A DNA stretch of 64,000 nt from JADHLK01 sp038131695. GTDB lineage: Bacteria > Pseudomonadota > Alphaproteobacteria > Puniceispirillales > Puniceispirillaceae. A program made the position numbers and the translations under genes. The stretch lies in NCBI GenBank assembly GCA_038131695.1, contig JAYPQA010000018.1, positions 7,022 to 71,021 on the forward strand, given 5' to 3'. Shown in pieces: positions 1 to 8,645 of this stretch. How positions within the stretch are numbered: position 1 is the stretch's first letter; each line of letters opens with the position of its first letter. The notes beneath the pieces were generated by a model. That model made no database searches, was not told the origin of the DNA, and saw nothing but the letters and a program-made list of their open reading frames with translations.

Positions 1-831
1 CATTCCGAGATTGTCGGGATGCTGCCGGAGGGGAACTGGATCACCCGCGCCCCCTCCCTGCGCCGCAAGGCAGCGCTTCTGGCCAAGGTGCAGGATGAGG
101 GCGGGCACGGTCTGTATTTGTATGCGGCCGCCGAAACGCTGGGCATCAGCCGCGAGCAGATGACCGCAGAATTACTGTCCGGCAAGGCCAAATATTCCTC
201 CATCTTCAACTATCCGACGCTTAGCTGGGCTGATATTGGCGCGATTGGTTGGCTGGTGGATGGGGCCGCGATTATGAATCAGATACCGCTCTGCCGCTGT
301 TCTTACGGGCCTTATGCGCGGGCGATGATTCGGATTTGCAAAGAAGAGAGCTTTCACCAGCGTCAGGGCTATGAGATCATGATTACCCTGGCTGCTGGCA
401 GTGCTGAGCAGAAAGAGATGGCCCAGGATGCGCTGAATCGCTGGTGGTGGCCGTCTTTGATGATGTTTGGCCCGTCGGATTCAGACAGCCAGAATTCAGA
501 TCAGTCAATGGCCTGGAAAATCAAGCGGTTCAGCAATGATGAATTGCGCCAGAAATTTGTCGATGCCACCGTCCCGCAGGCCCAAAGGCTGGGCCTGTCT
601 GTGCCCGATGATCAGCTGGTCTGGGATAAAACCAGAAATGACGGGGCAGGCGGCTATCATTTTGGCCCGATTGACTGGGATGAATTCTGGTCGGTGGTCA
701 AGGGCAATGGCCCGATGAACCGCCAGCGCATTGCAGCCCGCCAAAAGGCTTGGGATGACGGGGCCTGGGTGCGTGAAGCCGCCCTTGCCCATGCCGCCAA
801 AAAGGCCGCCCAGCCGCAGGCAGCTGAATAG
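1..831 (+). CDS. paaA: Phenylacetyl-CoA epoxidase subunit PaaA (5' partial)
   Basis: Catalytic di-iron subunit of the ring 1,2-phenylacetyl-CoA epoxidase, which opens aerobic phenylacetate degradation. The frame is open from base 1 (first codons read HSEIVG), so the true start lies before the window. An internal ATG at 19 is not the start. The visible 276 residues carry the family's MLPEGNWITRAPSL and LLAKVQDEGGHGLYLY segments. DEGGH is an E-x-x-H iron-ligand motif, and the later EESFHQRQGYE is the second ligand helix. It is followed 43 bp later by paaB in the standard paaABCDE order. Identification is firm. Confidence 0.96.
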   Translation, partial: HSEIVGMLPEGNWITRAPSLRRKAALLAKVQDEGGHGLYLYAAAETLGISREQMTAELLSGKAKYSSIFNYPTLSWADIGAIGWLVDGAAIMNQIPLCRCSYGPYARAMIRICKEESFHQRQGYEIMITLAAGSAEQKEMAQDALNRWWWPSLMMFGPSDSDSQNSDQSMAWKIKRFSNDELRQKFVDATVPQAQRLGLSVPDDQLVWDKTRNDGAGGYHFGPIDWDEFWSVVKGNGPMNRQRIAARQKAWDDGAWVREAALAHAAKKAAQPQAAE

Positions 832-874
832 CCTGCCTGCCGCCAGCGGGGAGGGTAAAGAGGGGAGACTAATA

Positions 875-1159
875 ATGACCGGCTTGACCCCGTTATGGGA
901 AGTCTTTGTCCAGCCCAAAGGCGCGCTGGCCCACAAGCATTGCGGCTCGGTGCACGCGGCTGATGCCGATCAAGCCCTGCAAGCGGCCCGCGATGTCTAT
1001 GCACGGCGTGAGGAAGTGCGCTCTATCTGGGTGGTGCCTTCGGCCCAGATTACCGCCTCTGAGCCGGAATCAGCCGGGATGCTGTTTGACCCGGCCTCTG
1101 ACAAAATCTATCGCCATCCCAGCTTTTATGACATTCCGGACGATATAGAGAATATGTAA
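875..1159 (+). CDS. paaB: Phenylacetyl-CoA epoxidase subunit PaaB
   Basis: Small (94 aa) non-catalytic subunit of the PaaABCE epoxidase, thought to bridge the PaaAC units. Typical features are the N-terminal PLWEVFVQPKGALAHKHCGS, the central REEVRSIWVVPS and the C-terminal YRHPSFYDIPDDIENM. The start at 875 was chosen because AGGGGAG (861-867) sits at normal Shine-Dalgarno distance and the length matches the family; the frame stays open upstream to 731. Its stop overlaps the paaC start in a TAATG, indicating translational coupling. Confidence 0.95.
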   Translation: MTGLTPLWEVFVQPKGALAHKHCGSVHAADADQALQAARDVYARREEVRSIWVVPSAQITASEPESAGMLFDPASDKIYRHPSFYDIPDDIENM

Positions 1160-1917
1160 TGGCCTCAGATGACGATATATTTTGCGGGCTGTTGCGGCTG
1201 GCAGATGATCATCTCATTCTGGGACAGCGGGTCTCGCAATGGTGCGGCCATGCCCCGCAGCTGGAAGAGGATTTGGCCCTGTCCAATATTGCCCTTGATT
1301 TGATCGGATCGGCCCGCGCGCTCTATCAGCTGGCGGGCGAGACAGAAGGCAAGGGGCGGGATGAGGATCAGCTGGCCTTCCTGCGCGATGAGCGGGCCTA
1401 TCTCAACCTGCTGCTGGCGGAATATCCCAATAGTGATTTCGCCCATACCATTTTGCGGCAATATTATTTTTCCAGCTTCCAGCTGCTCTATTGGCAGGCC
1501 GCGCTTGCCTCAGCCCTGCCCGGTCTGGCCGCCATTGCCGCAAAATCGGTGAAAGAGGCCGCCTATCACCACCGCCATGCAGCTGATTGGGTGATCCGGC
1601 TGGGAGATGGCACAGAGGAATCGCATCAGCGGATGCTGGCGGCTGAGGCCAATCTGGGCCCCTATCTGGGCGAGATGTTTGAAAGGGACGCGCTGGCCGG
1701 ACGGCTGGCCGAGGCTGCGATCCTGCCTGACCCGGCAGAATTGCAAGCTGCTTTTACAGCTGACCGGGCGGCCATATTGGCCCGCGCAACCCTGCCGGTT
1801 GCTGAGATAACAGCCAGCCAGACCGGCGGGCGTTCCGGCCGCCATACCGAGGCAATGGGTCATTTGCTGGCCGAATTACAATATATGCAGCACCGCTTCC
1901 CGGGCCAGCAATGGTAA
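1159..1917 (+). CDS. paaC: Phenylacetyl-CoA epoxidase structural subunit PaaC
   Basis: Ferritin-like structural subunit (252 aa) that pairs with PaaA to stabilise the epoxidase. Family landmarks seen are DDHLILGQRVSQWCGHAPQL near the N-terminus, LALSNIALDLIGSARALYQ, FAHTILRQYYFSSFQLLYW, and HHRHAADWVIRLGDGTEESH around residues 134-153. It starts inside the paaB stop (TAATG) and overlaps paaD by 7 bp, so the operon is tightly coupled. Length and order are as expected. Confidence 0.95.
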   Translation: MASDDDIFCGLLRLADDHLILGQRVSQWCGHAPQLEEDLALSNIALDLIGSARALYQLAGETEGKGRDEDQLAFLRDERAYLNLLLAEYPNSDFAHTILRQYYFSSFQLLYWQAALASALPGLAAIAAKSVKEAAYHHRHAADWVIRLGDGTEESHQRMLAAEANLGPYLGEMFERDALAGRLAEAAILPDPAELQAAFTADRAAILARATLPVAEITASQTGGRSGRHTEAMGHLLAELQYMQHRFPGQQW

Positions 1918-2378
1918 GCCTGCAGACATCCCGGCAGCGCGCCCGGGCCATTGCCGCAGCCGTGCCTGACCCGGAAATCCCGGCTCTGACCATTGCCGAT
2001 TTGGGTATCTTGCGCGCCGTTGAGATCGCAGAAGATGGTGCGGTTATTGCCCGCCTCTCGCCTACCTATATGGGCTGCCCGGCTGTGCTGGCGATTGAAC
2101 TGGCGGTGACCACCGCCTTGCAAGAGGCCGGCTTTCAGGCCCGCACCGAGCGCGCACTCTCTCCGCCCTGGACAACCGATTGGATAACCGAGGAAGGGCG
2201 GCGCAAAATGGCCGCTTATGGCATTGCCCCGCCGGCTTCCGAAGGGCGCGCGCCAGCCTGTCCGCAATGCGGGTCTGCCAGCACCGAAAAACTGTCCGAA
2301 TTTGGCTCGACCGCCTGCAAGGCGCTGTGGCGCTGCACCGCCTGTCTGGAGCCTTTTGACTATTTCAAATGCCTCTAG
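1911..2378 (+). CDS. paaD: Phenylacetate degradation protein PaaD (MIP18/DUF59 family)
   Basis: Maturation factor (155 aa), believed to help assemble the iron centre or Fe-S cluster of the phenylacetyl-CoA epoxidase. The N-terminal half is the DUF59 fold (VPDPEIPALTIADLGILRAV, then LSPTYMGCPA with the conserved Cys). The C-terminal third is a zinc-ribbon-like region with CPQCGS near residue 118 and CTAC near 144. It overlaps paaC and precedes paaE by 39 bp. Confidence 0.94.
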   Translation: MVSLQTSRQRARAIAAAVPDPEIPALTIADLGILRAVEIAEDGAVIARLSPTYMGCPAVLAIELAVTTALQEAGFQARTERALSPPWTTDWITEEGRRKMAAYGIAPPASEGRAPACPQCGSASTEKLSEFGSTACKALWRCTACLEPFDYFKCL

Positions 2379-2417
2379 CCGCAGCTTGGCAAGGCAGATA
2401 GAGAAGCGGAGCAAGCG

Positions 2418-3537
2418 ATGACCAAAACCGGCTTTCACCTGTTGGAAGTGGCTGCCTGCCAGCAGGACCCGGCAGGCGCAACCATTCTCAGCTTTGCCGT
2501 GCCAGAGGACTTGGCACCAGCCTTTGCCTTTCTGCCGGGCCAGTATCTGACCTTGCAGGCTGAGATAGAAGGGGAGGAAATCCGGCGGCCCTATTCCATT
2601 TGCTCCCGCCCCGGAGCCGGCCTGCTGCAGGTTGGGATTCGCCAGCTCGAAGAGGGCCGTTTTTCCCAATTTGCCCGCCATTTGAGACCCGGTGACCCCG
2701 CTCTGGGTGATGCCGCCGCAAGGGCGCTTTACCCTGAAAAACCCGAAGCCGGGCCAGCATTTGCTGCTGGCGGCCGGTTCTGGCATTACCCCGATGCTGC
2801 CGATAGCAGAGGCGTTGCTGGCAGACCATCCGGACTGTTCGGTCATGCTGGTCTGGGGCAATCGCCAGCGCAGCTCGATCATGCTGAAAGAGGCAATAGA
2901 CGGGCTGAAAAACCGCTTTATGGGCCGCTTCTCCCTGCTTCACATACTCAGCCGGGAAGCCGGTGACCAGCCGCTTTTTTCCGGTCGTCTGGATGCGGCG
3001 CGTCTCAGCCAGCTTTCGGAGGCCGGGCTGTTTGATGCCAGCCAGCTGGCCGAAGCCTGGCTGTGTGGGCCAGCCGCGATGAGCACCGATTGTGCCGCCT
3101 GGCTGACCTGGCAGGGGCTGGCGGAACAGGACCTGCATACCGAATATTTCACCCCGGCCCCGCCTAGCCGCAAGGAACAAAAAAAGGCCCTGTCCGGCCC
3201 GGGCACGGCCAAAAAGCCCGGCGCAGCCAAAAAGCCCGATACGGCGGCCAGCCCGCCTGCCTGCACCGTGCGGGTAATTCTGGACGGGGCAGAGCAGGAA
3301 TTTACCCTGCCGGACGGGCTGTCTGTGATAGAGGCCGCCAGAGAGGCCCGCATCAGCCTGCCCTGGTCCTGTGCCAACGGGATGTGTGCGACCTGTCGCT
3401 GCCGGCTGACCAGCGGGACGGGCCGGATGCGGCAAAATTTTTCGCTGGATGCGGCTGAGCTGGAGGCCGGCTTTGTGCTGGCCTGCCAGCTGATCCCGCA
3501 AAGCCCGCGCCTGACGCTGGATTTTGACCAAAGTTGA
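2418..3537 (+). CDS. paaE: Phenylacetyl-CoA epoxidase reductase PaaE (split by a +1 frameshift)
   Basis: NAD(P)H-dependent reductase that feeds electrons to the epoxidase. It has an FAD-binding front (RPYSICSRPG), an NAD-binding domain (LLAAGSGITPML) and a C-terminal plant-type 2Fe-2S domain (CANGMCATCRC, then the fourth Cys in FVLACQ). The first frame runs to about base 2695 (RPGD); the remainder (PLWVMPPQGRF onwards) is one base out. Removing one C from the C4 run at 2696-2699 restores a continuous 372-aa protein of normal length. This is more likely a sequence error than inactivation, as the rest of the operon is intact. A Lys/Ala/Pro-rich linker at about residues 255-278 joins the reductase and ferredoxin parts. 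Confidence 0.9.
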
Positions 3538-3574
3538 CCAGCGCGCCATCCGCTGCAAAATAATACATAATTGT

Positions 3575-3603
3575 TAAAAAACAGGCGGCCCGAAGGCCGC
3601 CTG
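3575..3603 (-). terminator. Intrinsic terminator for the TRAP binding-protein gene
   Basis: Inverted repeat CAGGCGGCC (3582-3590) / GGCCGCCTG (3595-3603) closes on a 4-nt loop that reads TTCG on the minus strand. It is followed there by a run of six T (complement of A at 3576-3581). This is a textbook intrinsic terminator for the minus-strand gene ending at 3630. On the plus strand no T-run follows, so it is not an obvious terminator for paaE. Confidence 0.85.
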
Positions 3604-3629
3604 CAAAGACTTATGATGTAGCTGGCTGC

Positions 3630-4643
3630 TTATTTCGGCAGCTGGCTGCGATAATAGGCCAGAGCGGCCGCAGCATCGACACCGCGTTCAGCGGCCGCAC
3701 CAACAACCTGGGCTTCAATGCCGGATGTCTTTTGCTTGAAGTAAGCCCGCTCAGCGGCGCTGGCATCTGTTACAGTGCCGCCCATCTCGGCAAATTTCTC
3801 GTAGCCGAGATCATCGGCCTCATCCCAATATTTACCGATTTTGCGTGACATCTCCACGCCGCGCATATCATCGATACATTTGCGATGCTTGTCTGACAGG
3901 TCATTATAGCTGTCATCATTCATCATCAACGCGAAAGAGGTTGTATACATACCATCAGGATTGCGGAAGGTGTATTTTGCCACCTCAGCAACCTTGAAGG
4001 CATACATGGTCTCAATCGGGAAGAACACGCCCTCGGCAACGCCAGAGGAAACCGCCTCATACACACCTGGGGCCGGCAGGTTCACACCCGCCACGCCCAG
4101 GGCCGAGCCGATATCATTGGCAACACCGCCACCAACGCGCAGCTTCATGCCTTCGATTTCCTTGTAGGAGGTGATTTTCTTGACAGTGTTCACATGACCC
4201 GGCCCATGCACATAATTGGCCAGAACCTGCACACCTTTGGCTTCCCCACCTTTGGACAGGTAGTTTTCCCAGGTCTTCTGGAAAGCCACTGACATTTGCT
4301 CAGCATTACCGGTATTGCCCGGCAACTCAGCCAGCTTGGTGGTTACGAACTTGCCCGGCGTATAGCCATGCACAATCCAGGTCAGATCAGCCACGCCATC
4401 GCGCACTGTGTCATACTGGGCCGGCGGCGGAGCCAGATTATATTCCAGCTTCAGGGACAGGCTGCCCCCGGAACATTTTTGCAGCTCACCATCCATCCAC
4501 GGAAACACATTCGCATTCATGGTGTGAACAGGTGCGGCCCAAGTGGACACAATCAATTCTTTGGCAGCATGGCCACCGGCCATGGCCTGGCCAGCAAACA
4601 CCATTGTTGCAGCCGCAGAGAATCCCAAAAGCAATTTTTTCAT
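3630..4643 (-). CDS. TRAP transporter substrate-binding protein (DctP family)
   Basis: Periplasmic solute-binding component of a TRAP importer, 337 aa. A signal peptide is visible (MKKLLLGFSAAATMVFAGQA, cleavage near AMA-GG). The mature part has DctP features: LIVSTWAAPVHTMN, the central Arg-containing MKLRVGGGVANDIGSALG, and GVAEGVFFPIETMYAFKVAE. The start at 4643 was chosen because GGAGG (4649-4653) is well spaced from it; an ATG one codon upstream is also possible, and an upstream in-frame ATG at 4715 would bury the signal peptide. It is transcribed away from the Rieske and dctQM genes, so the importer is split across a divergent promoter region. Ligand unknown; an aromatic or carboxylic acid is inferred from neighbours. 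Confidence 0.9.
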   Translation of the reverse strand: MKKLLLGFSAAATMVFAGQAMAGGHAAKELIVSTWAAPVHTMNANVFPWMDGELQKCSGGSLSLKLEYNLAPPPAQYDTVRDGVADLTWIVHGYTPGKFVTTKLAELPGNTGNAEQMSVAFQKTWENYLSKGGEAKGVQVLANYVHGPGHVNTVKKITSYKEIEGMKLRVGGGVANDIGSALGVAGVNLPAPGVYEAVSSGVAEGVFFPIETMYAFKVAEVAKYTFRNPDGMYTTSFALMMNDDSYNDLSDKHRKCIDDMRGVEMSRKIGKYWDEADDLGYEKFAEMGGTVTDASAAERAYFKQKTSGIEAQVVGAAAERGVDAAAALAYYRSQLPK

Positions 4644-4817
4644 CATTTCCTCCCAGAAATATTCCAGAAATTTGCTGGAAACAAAAAGACTTGTCTCCTT
4701 TTCATCCAGCCTCAACCCTGTGAAGTTTCCGGCTTCCAGTCAAGTAAAAAATCTGTAACAAATTTCCGGCGAAACAAAAAAGCCGGTTGGCAATCCTATG
4801 GTTTTTTTCTATCATCT

Positions 4818-4829
4818 TTTAAGCTTAAA
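4818..4829. promoter_or_regulatory. Perfect 12-bp palindrome upstream of the Rieske dioxygenase
   Basis: TTTAAGCTTAAA is an exact palindrome, 22 bp before the dioxygenase alpha start and inside the 208-bp divergent region shared with the TRAP binding protein. The same region carries TTTCCGGC twice (near 4727 and 4763). This is the expected place for an operator controlling both directions. No regulator gene is adjacent, so function is inferred only. Confidence 0.4.
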
Positions 4830-4851
4830 CAATTTCTGGGGAGGAGATGAA

Positions 4852-6180
4852 ATGGACGGTCAAAGCACGCCAGCAGATAAAATTCTGCTTGAAGGCCTGG
4901 TCGAGACAGACCGGGTTCACAAGGATTGCTATGTCAGCGAGGAAGTTTTTGAAAAAGAACTTGAGCATATCTTCTATAAAAGCTGGATTTATGCAGGCCA
5001 TGAGAGCCAGATCAAGAATAAGGGCGATTTCACCACTTTCCAGATAGGCCGCCAGCCAATGATTCTGGTGCGCGGTGATGACGATAATTTCCATGTCCTG
5101 TTCAACCGCTGCCCGCATCGCGGCGCGATGCTGACCAACCGCCATATGGGCAATGCCGGCCATCATTTCATCTGCTCCTACCATGCCTGGCAGTTCAATT
5201 TTGACGGCTCGGTTCATGCCATCCCCTCGCCGGCCGGTTATGAGGATACCCGCTTTGACAAAAATGATGAGGATGCCTGCATGAAGGCGGCCCCGCGGGT
5301 GGCCAGCTATCGCGGCTTTATCTTTGCCTCCCTTGCTGCTGACGGGCCGGACCTTGTGACCTGGCTCAGCGGGGCAAAGGCGGCCTTTGACGATATTTGT
5401 GACCGCGCGCCCGAAGGCGAGGTTGAGGTGGTCAAAACCTGTTTCCGGGTGGTGCAGAAATCAAACTGGAAGATTTTTCTGGAGAACCAGCTGGACGCGT
5501 TGCACCCCTCTATCACGCATGGGGCTGCCGGGCGCGCCGCAGCTGATGTGGAAGAGGAAATAAAGGCCGAGACTGGCCAGGAAGCGCCGCTGCAATATCA
5601 CTATCTCTCTGCCTTTACCACGCCTATCTATAAATGGGACGGGCTGGAAACAGCTGGCCATAAATATGGCCATTCCATGCTGCAAGGCTATATGGGCTTG
5701 CGGCCAAAAGACCCGGATACGCTTGAATATGAAGCGGTGATGGAAAAAGCCTATGGCAAGGAGCGCACTGAGGAGATTTTCAATACCAATATCCATCATG
5801 TGCTTGTCTATCCCTGCCTGTCCGTGCAATCACCGCTCCAGCAGCTGCGCGCCGTGCGCCCGCTGGGCCCGAATGAGACGCTGACCGAGATTTGGCATTT
5901 CCGCCTGAAAGGCGCGCCTGAGGCAATTTATCGCCGCTCGCTGCATTATTACAATTTGGTCAATTCGCCCTCTACCATGATCAATGCAGATGATCTGTAT
6001 AATTTCTGGCGTTGCCAGCAGGGGCTGACCAGCGAAGGCGGTGACTGGGTGAGCTTCCACCGCAATGAGGGCCAGGATCATCAAGAAGACGGGGTCACCA
6101 CCTCGGTCACCGGACTGTCTGAATTACCCATGCGCCATATGTTCACGGCCTGGGCCGGCTATATGAAGGGAGAGCTGTAA
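4852..6180 (+). CDS. Rieske non-haem iron aromatic ring-hydroxylating dioxygenase, alpha subunit
   Basis: Catalytic large subunit, 442 aa. The Rieske 2Fe-2S ligands are C87-x-H89 (NRCPHRG) and C108-x2-H111 (CSYH). The mononuclear iron site is NQLDALHPSITH with D215, H218 and H223, and a later Asp in MINADDLYNFW is a plausible third ligand. The start at 4852 is set by GGGGAGGAG (4838-4846); the frame is open to 4798 but lacks a ribosome site there. It overlaps the beta subunit by the TAATG at 6178-6182. No ferredoxin or reductase gene lies in the operon, so electrons must come from elsewhere. Substrate is not identifiable; co-transcription with a TRAP permease suggests an imported aromatic acid. 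Confidence 0.93.
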   Translation: MDGQSTPADKILLEGLVETDRVHKDCYVSEEVFEKELEHIFYKSWIYAGHESQIKNKGDFTTFQIGRQPMILVRGDDDNFHVLFNRCPHRGAMLTNRHMGNAGHHFICSYHAWQFNFDGSVHAIPSPAGYEDTRFDKNDEDACMKAAPRVASYRGFIFASLAADGPDLVTWLSGAKAAFDDICDRAPEGEVEVVKTCFRVVQKSNWKIFLENQLDALHPSITHGAAGRAAADVEEEIKAETGQEAPLQYHYLSAFTTPIYKWDGLETAGHKYGHSMLQGYMGLRPKDPDTLEYEAVMEKAYGKERTEEIFNTNIHHVLVYPCLSVQSPLQQLRAVRPLGPNETLTEIWHFRLKGAPEAIYRRSLHYYNLVNSPSTMINADDLYNFWRCQQGLTSEGGDWVSFHRNEGQDHQEDGVTTSVTGLSELPMRHMFTAWAGYMKGEL

Positions 6181-6677
6181 TGAGCAAGCTGATCAAGGCT
6201 GGAACACAGCAGGAGATAGAGCAGTTTCTCTACAGCCAGTCCGAAATGCTGGATAGCCGCAAATGGCGGGACTGGATCGATCTGTTCACCCAGGACGGCC
6301 TCTATTGGATGCCGGCAGACCCGGCAGATGAGGATGGGGACGGCATACCTTCTATCTTCTATGAGGATCATTATCTGATGCGCACCCGCATGAAGCGGCT
6401 GGATCACCCGCGCGCCTGGTCCCAGTCACCGGCCCCGCGCACCAGCCATCTGATCTCTAATGTGCAGCTGGATGCAGCGGCCAGCACGGATAAGGAGCTG
6501 GTCGTGCGCTCGCGCTTTCATGTTGGCGAGATCAGGCTGGACAAGCAGCGCTATTTTGTTGGCAGCTATACCCACCATCTGGTTCCGGACAGCAAAAGCT
6601 GGAAGATTCGCCTACAACGGGTGGATATTCTGAATTATGACGCACCCTTTGACTATGTGCTTCAGGTATGGTTGTAA
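6180..6677 (+). CDS. Aromatic ring-hydroxylating dioxygenase, beta subunit
   Basis: Small subunit (165 aa) of the Rieske dioxygenase, with the NTF2/SnoaL-like fold typical of the family. Features are EIEQFLYSQSEMLDSRKWRD near the start, the DGLYWMPADP segment, and WKIRLQRVDILNYDAPFDYV near the C-terminus. The start is coupled to the alpha-subunit stop. It is followed 44 bp later by the TRAP small permease, so hydroxylation and uptake appear to share a transcript. These subunits usually have a structural role in an alpha3beta3 complex. Confidence 0.92.
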   Translation: MSKLIKAGTQQEIEQFLYSQSEMLDSRKWRDWIDLFTQDGLYWMPADPADEDGDGIPSIFYEDHYLMRTRMKRLDHPRAWSQSPAPRTSHLISNVQLDAAASTDKELVVRSRFHVGEIRLDKQRYFVGSYTHHLVPDSKSWKIRLQRVDILNYDAPFDYVLQVWL

Positions 6678-6721
6678 TAAACCATTAAATCTGTTGGCCT
6701 GTCAGAAATAGGGGAATACAA

Positions 6722-7324
6722 ATGGGCGCGCAGAACGGACAGAATAGCACACAGCCTGACTCCATCCAGCCAGAGGCCGAACAGCCTGAACATCCGGCTG
6801 TTATCCGGCTGGTAAAAACCATCGAATGGATAGCTGAGAGGTTTTCCAATCTGAGTTCGCTTGTGCTGCTCTGGTTGGTCGGGCTGACAGTCGTGGATGT
6901 GGTGGGCCGCTATTTTCTGCGAATGCCTGTTACCGGCGCGGTTGAGCTGGTGCAGATTTCGATGGCTGGCATCATCTTCTTTTCCATGCCGATGATGTTC
7001 TTGAAAGATGATCAGGTGGTAGTTGACCTGTTTCAATTTGTGCGGCGCGGCTGGCTTGGCTGGATATTGTCGCTTGCGATCACGGTTGTGGTGATTGTGG
7101 CCAGCTGGATTGTGGCCGACCGAGTCTGGGATTATGCGGTCCGAGCCTGGGAGGATCAGGATGCCACCATCTATCTGGATATTCCGCGCTATCTGACGGT
7201 CTCTTTCATCACTTTTGCGATTTATATTTCAGCTGTTTTTGCAGCGGTTCGCATTATCCGGCTGCTGGCCCGGCCCGGACGGGTGATTCAGGATGAAACC
7301 GGGCGCGAATTCAAGGAGAATTAA
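6722..7324 (+). CDS. TRAP transporter small permease (DctQ family)
   Basis: Four-helix inner-membrane component of the TRAP importer, 200 aa. A charged or Pro/Gln-rich N-terminus of about 35 residues precedes hydrophobic helices around LSSLVLLWLVGLTVVDVVGR, MAGIIFFSMPMMFL, ILSLAITVVVIVASWIVADR and LTVSFITFAIYISAVF. DVVGRYFLRMPVTGAVELVQ is the classic DctQ signature region. The stop is 3 bp before the large-permease start. The cognate binding protein is probably the divergent gene at 3630-4643. Confidence 0.92.
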   Translation: MGAQNGQNSTQPDSIQPEAEQPEHPAVIRLVKTIEWIAERFSNLSSLVLLWLVGLTVVDVVGRYFLRMPVTGAVELVQISMAGIIFFSMPMMFLKDDQVVVDLFQFVRRGWLGWILSLAITVVVIVASWIVADRVWDYAVRAWEDQDATIYLDIPRYLTVSFITFAIYISAVFAAVRIIRLLARPGRVIQDETGREFKEN

Positions 7325-7327
7325 CCA

Positions 7328-8620
7328 ATGCTGGTCTCGCTGATAGGATTTGCTGTTCTTCTTGTTCTGGCCTTCATGCGGATGCCGCTGGGGGTCGCGC
7401 TGGGGGTTGTCGGTGTGGTCGGCTTTTCAGAGCTGTCCAATTTCCGCGCGGCCCTGTCCAACGCCGCCCGGCTGGTGATTGATTCCGGCCAGAATTACGG
7501 GCTGTCCGTGCTGCCGATGTTTATTTTGATGGGCCTGCTGGTAGAGCGGGGCGGCATGGCCAAGGAGCTGTATCGGGCGGCTTATGTGTTTTTGGGCCAT
7601 CGGCGCGGCGGGCTGGCCATGTCCACGATTGTGGCCTGCGGGATGTTTTCCGCCATTTGCGGCTCCTCTCTGGCGACTGCGGCCACCATGTCCAAGGTCT
7701 CCATGCCGGAGATGCGGCGCTATAAATATCATGATTCGCTGGCCACCGCCTCTATCGCGGCTGGCGGCACGCTGGGGATTTTGATACCGCCCAGCGTCAT
7801 TTTGGTGATTTACGGGCTGATGACAGAGCAATCGGTTGGCAAGCTGTTTATTGCCGGTGTCCTGCCGGGCCTGCTGGGCGTGCTGTTTTATCTTCTGGCT
7901 GTCGTTTTCATTGTCTCGCGCAACCCGGCGATGGGCCCGGCCGGCGACCGCACTGGCTGGAAAGAGCGTTTTTTGGCCTTGCGCGATGTCTGGACCACCC
8001 TTGGCCTGTTTATCTTTGTGATTGGCGGGATTTATCTGGGCCTGTTCACCCCGACTGAGGCCGCTGGCATGGGCGCGGCGGGTGCCTTGTTGATAGCCTG
8101 GCGGCGCGGGGCCCTGAAAGATGGGGCCTTGCTGGCCGTGCTGCGCGAGACGGGCCTGACCACGGCAAAGCTGTTTTTGGTTTTGTTCGGGGCGTTGATT
8201 TTTTCCAATTTCGTCAACCGGGCCGGGCTGCCTGCCGGGCTGGTCGGCATTGTCAATTCCTTTGATCTCTCGCCGATTGGCGTGATTTTCATGATTTTGC
8301 TGATCTATCTGGTGCTGGGCTGTGTGTTTGAATCACTCTCGATGATTTTGCTCACCGTGCCGATTTTTGCCCCGCTGGTCTCCTCGCTGGGCTTTGATCT
8401 GATTTGGTTTGGCATTCTGGTTGTCGTGGTGACCGAGATCAGCCTGATTACCCCACCCATTGGACTCAATGTGTTTGTGCTAAAAGGGGTGCTGAAAGAT
8501 GTCTCGGTGAAGACCATCTTCCGCGGCGTCACGCCGTTCTGGGTCGCCGATATTGGCCGGTTGTTCGTGCTGACCATGGTGCCGGGCATTGCCCTTGTGC
8601 TGCCGTCCATGATGTCCTGA
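7328..8620 (+). CDS. TRAP transporter large permease (DctM family)
   Basis: Main transport subunit, 430 aa, with roughly a dozen hydrophobic helices. Landmarks are ALGVVGVVGFSE, LPMFILMGLLVERGGMAKEL, ATAATMSKVSMPEM, AAGGTLGILIPPSVILVIYG, GLFTPTEAAGMGA and the C-terminal LITPPIGLNVFVLKGV. These match the DctM family end to end, so the gene is complete. It ends the Rieske/TRAP operon; the next gene converges from the minus strand 26 bp away. Confidence 0.94.
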   Translation: MLVSLIGFAVLLVLAFMRMPLGVALGVVGVVGFSELSNFRAALSNAARLVIDSGQNYGLSVLPMFILMGLLVERGGMAKELYRAAYVFLGHRRGGLAMSTIVACGMFSAICGSSLATAATMSKVSMPEMRRYKYHDSLATASIAAGGTLGILIPPSVILVIYGLMTEQSVGKLFIAGVLPGLLGVLFYLLAVVFIVSRNPAMGPAGDRTGWKERFLALRDVWTTLGLFIFVIGGIYLGLFTPTEAAGMGAAGALLIAWRRGALKDGALLAVLRETGLTTAKLFLVLFGALIFSNFVNRAGLPAGLVGIVNSFDLSPIGVIFMILLIYLVLGCVFESLSMILLTVPIFAPLVSSLGFDLIWFGILVVVVTEISLITPPIGLNVFVLKGVLKDVSVKTIFRGVTPFWVADIGRLFVLTMVPGIALVLPSMMS

Positions 8621-8645
8621 TTGCCAGAATTGGGCAGGTGCAGGA

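Noticed and set aside
505..1004. Long minus-strand open frames opposite paaA/paaB
   Set aside because: They are antisense shadows of well-conserved genes; the composition opens several frames and none has a family match or ribosome site.
1860..3558. Large minus-strand open frames opposite paaCDE (340 and 356 aa)
   Set aside because: The plus-strand proteins are unmistakable paa subunits; the reverse frames give low-complexity Gly/Ala/Arg-rich translations with no recognisable motif.
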